From an uncultured Saprospiraceae bacterium (GTDB taxonomy: Bacteria > Bacteroidota > Bacteroidia > Chitinophagales > Saprospiraceae), in contig CALIAG010000038.1 of assembly GCA_938041325.1 (NCBI GenBank), positions 1 through 54,454 of the forward strand: DNA of 54,454 bases, written 5' to 3'. The position numbers and the translations under genes were made by a program. Positions 34,401-41,843 of the stretch are shown one piece after another. The notes under the pieces were generated by a model. The model had not been told where the DNA came from and did not search any database. It saw nothing but the letters and a program-made list of their open reading frames with translations. How positions within the stretch are numbered: the first letter of the stretch is position 1; each line of letters opens with the position of its first letter.

Positions 34401-34596
34401 AGCCATCACCAAAGGAATCAAAAAGGTCAAGGGTATAATCACAATCCATGACAACCGCACTTGTTGAAGGGTTTTCTGAAATCGGAAGCTCAGTTGCATT
34501 TAATGTGGAAAAGCTAATAAACATTAAAAACAAAGGGAGCGAAAGGCCGATAGATTTTAAACTCTTAAGAATAAAGCTATTGTAAAATGATTTCAT
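31450..34596 (-). CDS. Large secreted T9SS cargo protein with SprB repeats
   Basis: A 1048-residue exported protein. Signal peptide about 1-35; a LFDSFGDGWNGS module (50-140); a fibronectin type III domain (about 150-235); CARDB-like beta modules (about 240-345 and 540-640) alternating with MAM-like or jelly-roll modules (about 355-535 and 650-805, the latter with YWIDLDNINIIGC); two SprB-type repeats (about 810-880 and 885-955) with YSFAWSNGD..TISGLETGIYTVSITDALGCS; and a type A sorting domain (FPNPTTGNSSL... EGMYFIRV... KKLIINR) at 970-1048. It is probably placed on the surface or released by the T9SS; cargo function, perhaps adhesion, is inference. Alone on its strand, with its own terminator. 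Confidence 0.9.
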   Translation of the reverse strand: MKSFYNSFILKSLKSIGLSLPLFLMFISFSTLNATELPISENPSTSAVVMDCDYTLDLFDSFGDGWNGSILTVTVGGVSTDYTIDDGVGANFNVTFTQNEFIQLSYSPGAFQGEVSYSILDPDGNEIFSDGPNPAVGDVFSFFACPTCPGPTDVSIDDVAALTADISWTASDSIGSYIVEYGLSGFTPGMGTGTLIPTPATSATLTGLAENSNYDFYISTACMNGDTSAYLGPFSFQTIYLIDVGVSAVLSPATGCGLGTDVIEVTLTNYGALPQSLISFFYSVNGIPVNINVPLDGFYTGVLSQDSSTTIEFEAMFDFSQPGPYTIASWTEHAGDSQTSNDTSYLEISSIPIISELPYFIDFEVWDGGWGIGEESENSTWEFGTPNATLITEAASGINAWVTNLTDDYNNNELSYLVSPCIDFSGITETPNISFSINFDTELNWDGIWLEGSPDGGNTWVKIGTMGSGLNWYNFENNNTGLGEVWAGNSGGWIKAEHELIGFEGQDDILFRFAFDSDGSATFEGVAIDDILISIPLQNDLAALNVEHSGDPECGSTLDNVVLEIRNSGLAPQTDIVVSYTVNAGLPITEEIIDLTILPGDSYIHTFATSFNSQSFETEFNIVAWVSSSLEENFFNDTTRLSFTTVDPQALPLVEDFEEGTIPNGWETDGGLGNGHNLPSFALFRNLFITGSTYTTTTPNLGPINPGDSLTFDYRYTDWPQGTEGITLGANDNLQIQISTDCGSEGSYFSVQTIDNTNHTVSADFANVTVDLDAYAGEVIRIRFLATHGSGDYWIDLDNINIIGCPDEFGVDPVVSGETASGEMDGSIFINPTQGTGPYSFAWSNGDMGNTISGLETGIYTVSITDALGCSGDLDVEIVTCPANLGVDINIFPETNDNAFDGKITLSPTGGSGPYTYFWTTGETTNILSNVTAGVYTVRVTDANGCSEDLEITVDVGVGFEELEKNTAISLFPNPTTGNSSLQVNMSEASNVNYTIFNAVGKLIFTSNSQNTTQANFDINLNGYPEGMYFIRVSVGEAIATKKLIINR

Positions 34597-34751
34597 ATAA
34601 CGATTTTTAACATGGTTTTAAAACCTAATGTACTTGCTAGTATTTTGACTCAGATTTTTATTGATACAGGGGATAAATTTGAAGAATTGAAAGGCCTGTT
34701 TAAAAGGAAATAAAAATAGTTAAATTATTAGAAATATGTTTTTCCACCCGT

Positions 34752-34871
34752 TTAAATCTGGTTTTTTTTTGATCTTTCTTCTAATTCCTGACATATTTGT
34801 TGAACAATCTGTTTAATTTGTTGAACATTTTCCCTTAGCTGCTGTTGTTCTTCTGTTATTTCATGGGTCAT
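34752..34871 (-). CDS. Candidate 39-residue coiled-coil small protein
   Basis: An ATG-initiated frame on the minus strand encodes a highly charged, Gln/Glu-rich peptide beginning MTHEITEEQQQLRENV and ending ERSKKNQI. Its hydrophobic positions (Ile, Leu, Val) fall at a/d-type spacing over nearly its whole length, so it would form one amphipathic helix. It lies in the 326-bp gap between the T9SS cargo gene and the divergent MerR gene. No family is recognised and no promoter is clear. It may be chance, but the periodicity is better than expected for random AT-rich sequence. The rest of the gap shows nothing I can name. Confidence 0.4.
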   Translation of the reverse strand: MTHEITEEQQQLRENVQQIKQIVQQICQELEERSKKNQI

Positions 34872-34922
34872 GTGCGTTTCGGAATATCATCGTAAAGGCC
34901 TGATTAAAAACAACTTATATTA

Positions 34923-35828
34923 GTGGCAGTTTATTCAATTAAAGACTTAGAAAAGCTGTGTGGTATCAAGGCGCATACCATTCGGATTTGGGAACAACGT
35001 TATGGCATAGTCAAACCACAACGAACGCAAACCAATATCCGCTACTATCAAGACGAAGATTTAAAGCACCTGCTCAATGTTGCTTTACTCAATAAAAATG
35101 GGATTAAAATCTCAAAGATTGCAAAAATGTCCTTGGAAGAGATCGCCAGAAAGGTTTCTTCTATTTCAGAAATTAACTTTGAATACGATACTCAGCTTGA
35201 TGCGCTTACTATTTCGATGATTGAAATGGATGAGTATAAGTTTGATCGAATAATCTCCACCAACATTCAACAAATCGGATTTGAAAAAACGATGATGGAA
35301 GTTATTTATCCGTTTTTGGATAAATTAGGAGTCTTGTGGATGACCGGGTCTATAACACCTGTTCAGGAAAATTTCATGTCTTACTTGATTCGGCAAAAAA
35401 TTATTTGCGCCATTGACAATGAACCAATTTCTATCGGTAAGCACGTCAATAAATTCATCGTATATCTTCCGGAAGGAGAAACGCAGGAATTGAATACATT
35501 ATTCATGCATTATCTATTAAAATCAAGAGGAAACCACGTGGTTTACTTGGGACAAAATATTAGTTTGCATGATTTGAAAGATGCCTGTAATATTCATCGT
35601 CCTCAATATATTTTTACGATGATCAGTGAAACGTACTCAAAACGCCCTGTTCAAAAATATGTAGACGAACTTGCAACGTCCTTTCCTGATGCGCAATTAT
35701 TGATTTCTGGATACCAAGTTGTTGTGCAAGGAGTCCAATCTCTAAAAAACATTAACATTCTTAATAGTCTTGATGACACCATTAATTTCTTAAATGAAAT
35801 GAAAATCAAGCAACTTCGCCAACGTTAG
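34923..35828 (+). CDS. MerR-family regulator with B12-binding-like domain (CarH/LitR type)
   Basis: A 301-residue regulator: MerR winged helix (1-72, YSIKDLEKLCGIKAHTIRIWEQRYGIVKPQR), a helical bundle (about 90-170) and a cobalamin-binding-type Rossmann domain (175-295). Light-sensing CarH uses W-x9-EH in the bundle and E/DxHxxG in the Rossmann part to hold adenosyl-B12. Here these read W139-x9-E149-N150 and E186-T-Q188-E-L-N, so both key His are missing and B12 sensing is doubtful. Homologues control carotenoid or photolyase genes; none are adjacent. The start is GTG at 34923, the first usable codon after an in-frame stop. A YceI lipoprotein gene follows. Confidence 0.9.
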   Translation: MAVYSIKDLEKLCGIKAHTIRIWEQRYGIVKPQRTQTNIRYYQDEDLKHLLNVALLNKNGIKISKIAKMSLEEIARKVSSISEINFEYDTQLDALTISMIEMDEYKFDRIISTNIQQIGFEKTMMEVIYPFLDKLGVLWMTGSITPVQENFMSYLIRQKIICAIDNEPISIGKHVNKFIVYLPEGETQELNTLFMHYLLKSRGNHVVYLGQNISLHDLKDACNIHRPQYIFTMISETYSKRPVQKYVDELATSFPDAQLLISGYQVVVQGVQSLKNINILNSLDDTINFLNEMKIKQLRQR

Positions 35829-35890
35829 ACTCGTCTAATTCTATATTATCACTAATTAAATAGGTTGATTCATATAAATCTCTTGTAAAA

Positions 35891-35923
35891 TTGAGATTAG
35901 CTTCAGATTTAACTCTATTTTTG
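35891..35923 (+). promoter_or_regulatory. Promoter of the YceI gene
   Basis: TTG at 35891-35893 and TATTTTTG at 35916-35923, spaced by 22 nt, match the Bacteroidota -33/-7 pattern. The predicted leader is about 45 nt. Confidence 0.5.
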
Positions 35924-35973
35924 CGAATCAAAATTTTATCTAATACTTTATCTAACTAAAAACATATTAATCA

Positions 35974-36660
35974 ATGAATTATTTATTGAAAATTACTTTC
36001 CTTTTTCTAGGACTAGGATTAGTGGTTTCTTGCTCAAATAAACCAGCAGGAGCAGACGCAAAAACAGGAGATGCTGTAGGAAAAGCTGCTCAAGCTGCAG
36101 CTGACGCTAAAGTTTACAAAGTCTCAAATACAACAAGCCAAGTACTTTGGACTGGTTCCAAACCAACTGGTCAACATACAGGAACAATCGGAATTTCTAA
36201 TGGATCTCTTTCTGTGGAAGGCAACAAGATCACAGGAGGAAATTTTGATCTAGATATGACCTCAATTACAGTGACTGACCTTAAGGCGGAAGACGGTAAA
36301 GGAGACTTAGAAGGCCACTTAAAAGGCTTGAAAGATGATAATGCGGATCACTTTTTCAACACAAGAAAATTTCCTACTGGTAAATTTGTGATTACAAACG
36401 TAGAAGCAGTTTCTGGAAACCCATCTGCTACACACAAAATTACAGGTGATCTTACCCTAAAAGGAATTTCTAAAAGTGTAACGTTTGATGCTTCCGTAGG
36501 AATGGCTGGAAATAAACTTTCTGCTGTAACTCCAGCATTCAAAATCAATAGAACTGAATGGGGAGTAAACTATAAATCTAAGTCAGTATTTGACGACTTA
36601 AAAGATAAGTTTGTAGATGACGATATTGCTCTTGTTATCAATATCGATGCAAATATGTAG
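35974..36660 (+). CDS. YceI-family lipoprotein
   Basis: A 228-residue lipoprotein: leader MNYLLKITFLFLGLGLVVSC with the VVSC lipobox, an Ala/Asp/Lys-rich linker (21-47), then the YceI lipocalin-like domain: SQVLWTGSKPTGQHTGTIGI, GGNFDLDMTSITVTDL, HFFNTRKFPTGKFVITNVEA, GDLTLKGISKSVTFDA. YceI proteins bind long isoprenoid or other amphipathic molecules; the ligand here is unknown. It has its own promoter and a strong terminator, and follows the MerR regulator on the same strand. Confidence 0.93.
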   Translation: MNYLLKITFLFLGLGLVVSCSNKPAGADAKTGDAVGKAAQAAADAKVYKVSNTTSQVLWTGSKPTGQHTGTIGISNGSLSVEGNKITGGNFDLDMTSITVTDLKAEDGKGDLEGHLKGLKDDNADHFFNTRKFPTGKFVITNVEAVSGNPSATHKITGDLTLKGISKSVTFDASVGMAGNKLSAVTPAFKINRTEWGVNYKSKSVFDDLKDKFVDDDIALVINIDANM

Positions 36661-36682
36661 AAGGAATTCTATAAAATAAAAG

Positions 36683-36723
36683 AAGGGGCATTTCTCAATA
36701 ATAGAGAAGTGCCCCTTTTTTAT
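36683..36723 (+). terminator. Rho-independent terminator after the YceI gene
   Basis: AAGGGGCATTTCTC (36683-36696) pairs with GAGAAGTGCCCCTT (36704-36717), 14 bp with one G-T pair and a 7-nt loop, directly followed by a T-run. Confidence 0.92.
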
Positions 36724-36787
36724 TATTTTCACTTGGGTTTCTTTCCTTTTAGAGGGATTTATACAAAACCAAAACTTTAAACAACAA

Positions 36788-38563
36788 ATGGATTTCAGGC
36801 GTTTATTTGATCTTTTTAATTATCAAAAAGACCGTTACCCACAGCAGGCGGCTCTTGTCCATAAGGTCAATAACAAGTGGAAAACCTTTTCAACGGATGA
36901 TGTCATTAACGAAATCAATCGATTAAGTGCGGGGCTTTTAGATTTGGGATTGAAAAAAGGGGACAAGGTCGCCATCATCACATATATAGGACGTCCCGAG
37001 TGGAATATCGTCGATTTTGCATTGCAGCAAATTGGTGTTATTGTGGTACCGATTCATGCAACTTGTCAGGTCGCAGATTTGATTTACATCCTAAATAATT
37101 CTGATGCTAAATTTTGCTTTGCCGGCAATCAGGATTTGTTTGCCAAGATTCATAAAAACCTGGACCAAATAAATAATACTTTAAAATTATTTACTTTAGA
37201 TAAGGTTGCAAACTCAACTCATTGGACAGATATTCAAACCCATCCTTTGGAAACCCATGAAGAGCAATTTCACATTCTTAGAGGCACGATACATGAGGAT
37301 GACATTGCTACCATAATTTATACCTCAGGAACCACCGGTCAACCAAAAGGGGTAATGCTTTCCCATAAAAACATTGTTAGTAATATTAAGTCAATCATAT
37401 CTTTAGTACCAATTAATAGAAACAAAAGAGTGCTTAGTTTTTTACCAATGAGTCACATCTTTGAACGTATGGTGACTTACACCTACATAGCTGTAGGTGC
37501 GACCATACATTATGCAGAGCACATAGATAAAGTGACTGAAAATCTGGTTGAGGTCAAACCTCATTTCTTTACTTGTGTTCCCCTTTTGCTAGAGAGAATG
37601 TACGATAGGATTTTGAATGAATCCAGTTCTTCAGGAGGCTTTAAAAAAAGAGTTTTGAATTGGTCATTAAAATTAGGAGAACGATATGAATCCAAGCGGT
37701 CAATTGCATATCGAATTCAATTATTAATAGCGGATGTTTTAGTCTATAGAAAATGGAGAAAAGCTTTGGGAGGAAAGGTTGAAGGAGTCGTGGTAGGGGC
37801 TGCAGCTTTACAACCAAAACTAGGAAAGTTATTTTCAGCAGCAGGAATTGCAATACGGGAAGGATACGGAATGACAGAAACTTCTCCTGTAATATCTTTT
37901 AACCGTTTTGAACCAGGAGGGGTAAGGTTTGGAACAGTTGGAATTCCAATTCCTGGCATAGATCTGAAGATTGAAAATAGCAACGAAGAAGGGCAAGGTG
38001 AAATATGGGTACGGGGACCAGGTGTGATGTCTGGCTATTATAAAAATGAAGCAGCGACCAATAATGTGATAAATGAAGAGGGTTGGTTCAACACAGGAGA
38101 TATTGGAGTGATCGTACACAAAAGATTTTTAGAAATAACAGATCGAAAAAAAGATATTTTTAAAACAAGCAGCGGTAAGTACATTGCTCCACAACTTATT
38201 GAAAACCTTTTGCGAAGTTCTCCTTTTGTTGAACAATGTATGGCGGTTGGTTTTAATAAATCTCATGTTGGTGCATTGATAATTCCTAACTTCGAACAAT
38301 TAAAACATTGGTGCGATGAAAACAATGTGCATTGGACTGCCCCTCAATTTATGGTTATCAACCCCAAAGTAGTCCAAATGATGGAAGGAATCGTTAATGC
38401 AATTAATGATAAATTAAAAAGAGAAGAAAAAATAGAGAAAATCCATATTCACCATGAACTGTGGACGCCGGAAAGCGGAGAGATTACACCAACCCTCAAG
38501 CTAAAAAGGCCATTTATCAAAGAAAAATTCAAAAAAGAGATCGCAGAACTCTTCCCCCAATAA
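36788..38563 (+). CDS. Long-chain acyl-CoA synthetase, copy 1
   Basis: Activates long-chain fatty acids to acyl-CoA through an acyl-AMP. The 591 residues show the AMP-binding P-loop TIIYTSGTTGQPKGVMLSHKNI at about 178-199, REGYGMTETSPVISF, GWFNTGDIGVI with the ATP-binding Asp, and the hinge DRKKDIFKTSSGKYIAPQ; the C-terminal Lys region is LTPTLKLKR-like (EITPTLKLKRPFI). It is followed after 181 bp by a paralogue with the same plan, a tandem duplication. Confidence 0.94.
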   Translation: MDFRRLFDLFNYQKDRYPQQAALVHKVNNKWKTFSTDDVINEINRLSAGLLDLGLKKGDKVAIITYIGRPEWNIVDFALQQIGVIVVPIHATCQVADLIYILNNSDAKFCFAGNQDLFAKIHKNLDQINNTLKLFTLDKVANSTHWTDIQTHPLETHEEQFHILRGTIHEDDIATIIYTSGTTGQPKGVMLSHKNIVSNIKSIISLVPINRNKRVLSFLPMSHIFERMVTYTYIAVGATIHYAEHIDKVTENLVEVKPHFFTCVPLLLERMYDRILNESSSSGGFKKRVLNWSLKLGERYESKRSIAYRIQLLIADVLVYRKWRKALGGKVEGVVVGAAALQPKLGKLFSAAGIAIREGYGMTETSPVISFNRFEPGGVRFGTVGIPIPGIDLKIENSNEEGQGEIWVRGPGVMSGYYKNEAATNNVINEEGWFNTGDIGVIVHKRFLEITDRKKDIFKTSSGKYIAPQLIENLLRSSPFVEQCMAVGFNKSHVGALIIPNFEQLKHWCDENNVHWTAPQFMVINPKVVQMMEGIVNAINDKLKREEKIEKIHIHHELWTPESGEITPTLKLKRPFIKEKFKKEIAELFPQ

Positions 38564-38689
38564 TATTTTGACTTAATTTCTTTTATCCAAAGAATAAAAA
38601 AATTATTTTAGGCATTGATTAAATTTATTTCGCTGGGCAAAATTGTGATTTAGAGATAAACCAAACATTATTTCCTTTTATGTGTAGGA

Positions 38690-38697
38690 TAGTTTTG
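38690..38697 (+). promoter_or_regulatory. Candidate -7 box of acyl-CoA synthetase copy 2
   Basis: TAGTTTTG, the same sequence as the recA -7 box, lies 47 nt before the ATG at 38745. No -33 TTTG is evident. It suggests the second copy can be transcribed separately. Confidence 0.35.
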
Positions 38698-38744
38698 ATT
38701 TATTTCCGAAGAATAAAGCCTTGTTCCTTTTTTAAATTAAGAAA

Positions 38745-40577
38745 ATGAAAGTAGAAGCAGATCCAAAAAGATTATTTGATTTTATTTATTACCAAAAAAA
38801 TAATTTTCCACAACAAAAAGCTTTTGGTCAACGAGAGAATGGACAATGGAAATATTATAGCACAGATGAAATTTTAGAAGCTGCCAATAAAGTGAGTTGT
38901 GGCTTACTCAATATTGGAGTAAAAAAAGGAGATAAGATAGCCTTAATTGCTTATACCAATCGGGTAGAGTGGTCTATTATGGATATCGGAATGATGCAAG
39001 TCGGAGCGATAAATGTTCCGGTCTATCCAACGATTAGCCCTTCAGACTATGAATATATTTTCAATGATTCAGAAGTCAAACATTGTTTCGTGGGAGCCAA
39101 TGATTTGTACGATAAAGTGATGAAGGCCAAACCCAATATTGCCAGCCTGCAAAATATCTACACATTTGATAAAGTAGAAGGTCGCCCTTATTGGAAAGAT
39201 ATTTTTGCGGAAGGAAGAGAAGACGAAGTGGGAGAGATCATGGCTTCGATTAAAGAAGAAGAGATGGCAACGATTATATATACTTCAGGGACTACAGGAA
39301 ATCCAAAAGGCGTAATGCTATCTCATACCAACATCGCTAGCAATGTAAAAAGTGTAAAAGAACTATTGCCGATTACTGCTGGACAAATCGCACTAAGCTT
39401 TCTTCCAATGTGTCATATTTTCGAACGAACGGCATCTTATTCCTATGCATACAATGGTATTAATATCGTATTCACAGGAACGGATAATTTGGGAGGAGAT
39501 GATGGAGATTTAAGAGCGGTAAAGCCACATTTTTTTACTACAGTCCCGAGGTTGTTGGAAAAAGTTTATGAAAAAATTTACAACAAAGGTTTGACTCTTA
39601 CTGGGATGAAAAAGAACCTCTTTTTCTGGGCTTTATCATTGACAGATGATTTTCAATATGACTCCTCTTATGGCTTTTTCGGAGACATTAAAAAATCAAT
39701 TGCTGATAAATTAATTTTTAGCAAATGGCGCGAAGCATTAGGCGGCAACGTAGAAGGAATTCTTACAGGTGCAGCTCCTTGTCCAGTAAAAATGGCGAAG
39801 GTATTTTCTTACGCAGGAATTCCAATTCGAGAAGGATATGGTTTGACGGAGACTTCTCCGGGCTTGACAATTGGTAGGTATGATAAACATGGTGCAATGC
39901 TTGGCACAGTTGGTCCAGCCTTACCTCATGTAGATGTTTTTATTGATGCAAGTGATGGCAATTATAGGGAAGGTGAAGGAGAGATTCTGGTAAAGGGACC
40001 CAATATAATGATGGGTTATTATAACCAACCAGAAAAAACAGCTGCAGTAACAAAGACGATGGATGGAGTTGACTGGTTTTGCACTGGAGATGTTGGAAAA
40101 ATGGTTGATGGCCCTGGTGGCAAACAGTTTTTAAAAATTACAGATCGTAAGAAAGAGCTATTAAAAACTTCTGGTGGTAAATATGTTGCTCCGGCTCCAA
40201 TTGAAAATAAATTCAAAGAAGATTTTCTCATTGAGCAAATGATGGTGGTAGGAGAAAAGCAAAAATTTGTTTCTGCATTAATAGTACCAGCAGATGAAGC
40301 TTTAATGGCTTGGTGCAAGGAAAATGACGTTAACTGCAGCACTGTAGGTGAAGCGATTCAAAACCCGAAGGTCATTGGCAAATACCAGGAAATAATTAAC
40401 GAATTCAATCCTTTATTCAGTCATATTGAACAGATAAAGAAATTTATTTTGTTGGATGCTGCTTGGGAGCCTTCCAAGGAAGATGGTTCAAATGCAGAGC
40501 TGACTCCTACGATGAAGCTTAAAAGAAGGGTGATTAGAGAGAAATTCGACAAAGAAATCGATTCGATTTATAGCTAA
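38745..40577 (+). CDS. Long-chain acyl-CoA synthetase, copy 2
   Basis: A 610-residue paralogue of the gene upstream, with TIIYTSGTTGNPKGVMLSHTNI, REGYGLTETSPGLTIGR, DWFCTGDVGKM and DRKKELLKTSGGKYVAPAPIE. The opening, PKRLFDFIYYQKNNFPQQKAF, lines up with RRLFDLFNYQKDRYPQQAAL in copy 1, showing common origin. Differences around the acyl tunnel (e.g. ITAGQIALSFLPMCHIFERTASY against INRNKRVLSFLPMSHIFERMVTY) may mean different chain-length preference; that is inference. A perfect palindrome terminator follows. Confidence 0.94.
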   Translation: MKVEADPKRLFDFIYYQKNNFPQQKAFGQRENGQWKYYSTDEILEAANKVSCGLLNIGVKKGDKIALIAYTNRVEWSIMDIGMMQVGAINVPVYPTISPSDYEYIFNDSEVKHCFVGANDLYDKVMKAKPNIASLQNIYTFDKVEGRPYWKDIFAEGREDEVGEIMASIKEEEMATIIYTSGTTGNPKGVMLSHTNIASNVKSVKELLPITAGQIALSFLPMCHIFERTASYSYAYNGINIVFTGTDNLGGDDGDLRAVKPHFFTTVPRLLEKVYEKIYNKGLTLTGMKKNLFFWALSLTDDFQYDSSYGFFGDIKKSIADKLIFSKWREALGGNVEGILTGAAPCPVKMAKVFSYAGIPIREGYGLTETSPGLTIGRYDKHGAMLGTVGPALPHVDVFIDASDGNYREGEGEILVKGPNIMMGYYNQPEKTAAVTKTMDGVDWFCTGDVGKMVDGPGGKQFLKITDRKKELLKTSGGKYVAPAPIENKFKEDFLIEQMMVVGEKQKFVSALIVPADEALMAWCKENDVNCSTVGEAIQNPKVIGKYQEIINEFNPLFSHIEQIKKFILLDAAWEPSKEDGSNAELTPTMKLKRRVIREKFDKEIDSIYS

Positions 40578-40624
40578 GGAACGGATAAGAAAGGTGACTT
40601 TATATCCGTTAAACTTTTGAAAAA

Positions 40625-40660
40625 AATTAACCCTCTTTTAAATTTAAAAGAGGGTTAATT
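40625..40660. terminator. Perfect 36-bp palindrome terminator
   Basis: Two 18-bp arms, AATTAACCCTCTTTTAAA and its exact complement, meet with no spacer; in RNA the AT centre would form the loop. It lies 47 nt after the acyl-CoA synthetase stop and is followed by ACTTTTTT. It can act on both strands. Confidence 0.85.
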
Positions 40661-40966
40661 ACTTTTTTGACATTTTTGCGTCTCTATGCAGTAGGCCCTT
40701 AGAACTACACATACAGGAGAAAGAATTCAAAATAAGAGGCGTTTTAGTAAAAATTTAAGAATATCCCCCTTTACAAGAACAACAAAGCCCCTTATCTTTG
40801 CGATATCCTCTTGTCAATCCCCTTCTAAACATGTTGGTTTTTTTTAAAGCGTTAAGTACTGTATTTGTGGTATTTTGATCAGTATTTTAACTTTTTTTGG
40901 AAAGGTTTTTGCTTTATTTTAGCAAACACACATTCTAAAAACCGATTGACTTAAACAGCGGAAACT
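40661..40966 (+). other. Intergenic stretch with a TATCTTTG promoter box
   Basis: TATCTTTG at 40793-40800, followed by CG, is a strong match to the Bacteroidota -7 consensus, though a clear -33 TTTG is missing. The implied leader of about 160 nt before the lipoprotein gene contains only a 15-codon ORF (40830-40877) of hydrophobic residues that I cannot support further. No tRNA or repeat is seen. Confidence 0.4.
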
Positions 40967-41812
40967 ATGTTCGAACACAAAATGACACCATTAATAGCTG
41001 CATTGCTATGCCTTTTCTCATTGACATTTTATTCATGTCAAGAAGATGGCTTTGATCCAATTAAGCCTAGTGAAATCACCAAACAAGACCGAGAGGACCT
41101 GGGAGATCGTATTTTTGTAGCCATCAAAAATGCACCTGAAGAGTTTCCTGTAATTCCAAATATTCCACCTTACGACACATCCGTTTATTACTTCGTTCAA
41201 AGATTATACGATCAAGTTAGCAATCCGATCAGACATGACAACCGGGCTGCAACGACCAATCAATGGGATAAAGAACGATCATGGAAAATTACGGTATTGG
41301 ACTTAGAGGATAAAGATGCTTTTACTTTGCCAGGAGGATATTTGTTTATCACAAAAGGAATGCTCTTACATTTAAAAGAAGAATTTGAATTGTATTATGT
41401 ACTTGCTTTTGAAGCGACTTTGATTGACGAAAAATATTTGTTGACCAGGTTGATCAATAGCTATAATACAGAAGTTATAAACGACATAAGCAATGGGGTT
41501 ATGGAAGATGGTGTTCCAACTGCATTGGATCTTGCTGATGTGCTTTCAAATTTGGAAATGGAAGCAGAAGATGTATTGACAATGGATCAGGAGGTCGCTG
41601 AATTAATTTGTAAGTCCTCCGTTTTCGATAGAAAAGGAATCATTTCTATTTTACAAAATACTTTCGATGACAGTATGCTTTGGTTAAATAAGAAAAACTA
41701 CCTCAATCGTTCAGGTACCATCAATAGTTTATTGGATGATGAGTTGAATGAATGCGGAGATTTTCAAACCAATGGCAATTACCAACGATATATCTTAGAT
41801 ATCTTAGAATAG
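40967..41812 (+). CDS. Lipoprotein related to M48 metallopeptidases, zinc site lost
   Basis: A 281-residue lipoprotein (FYSC lipobox, Cys24). Residues 105-160 follow the M48 pattern closely: WKITVLDLEDKDAFTLPGGYLFITKGML matches the 'nAf.lPgG.i.v..Gll' block that precedes the zinc helix, and EFELYYVLAFEATLIDE matches 'EaELa.VLaHEigHv'. HExxH reads FEATL (148-152), so both zinc His are gone while the Glu stays. It is therefore probably a non-enzymatic relative, for example a chaperone-like or structural lipoprotein. It stands alone, convergent with mnmG. Confidence 0.78.
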   Translation: MFEHKMTPLIAALLCLFSLTFYSCQEDGFDPIKPSEITKQDREDLGDRIFVAIKNAPEEFPVIPNIPPYDTSVYYFVQRLYDQVSNPIRHDNRAATTNQWDKERSWKITVLDLEDKDAFTLPGGYLFITKGMLLHLKEEFELYYVLAFEATLIDEKYLLTRLINSYNTEVINDISNGVMEDGVPTALDLADVLSNLEMEAEDVLTMDQEVAELICKSSVFDRKGIISILQNTFDDSMLWLNKKNYLNRSGTINSLLDDELNECGDFQTNGNYQRYILDILE

Positions 41813-41821
41813 AAGAAACAA

Positions 41822-41843
41822 GGGACGCAAATTCTAGCGTCCC
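41822..41843. terminator. Hairpin between convergent lipoprotein gene and mnmG
   Basis: GGGACGC (41822-41828) pairs with GCGTCCC (41837-41843) with an 8-nt loop. It overlaps the mnmG stop codon (41836-41834). T-runs are short, so it is only a probable terminator. Confidence 0.5.

Noticed and set aside
40830-40877. 15-codon hydrophobic ORF downstream of the TATCTTTG box
   Set aside because: T-rich sequence readily gives short hydrophobic frames; no start context or conservation can be shown.
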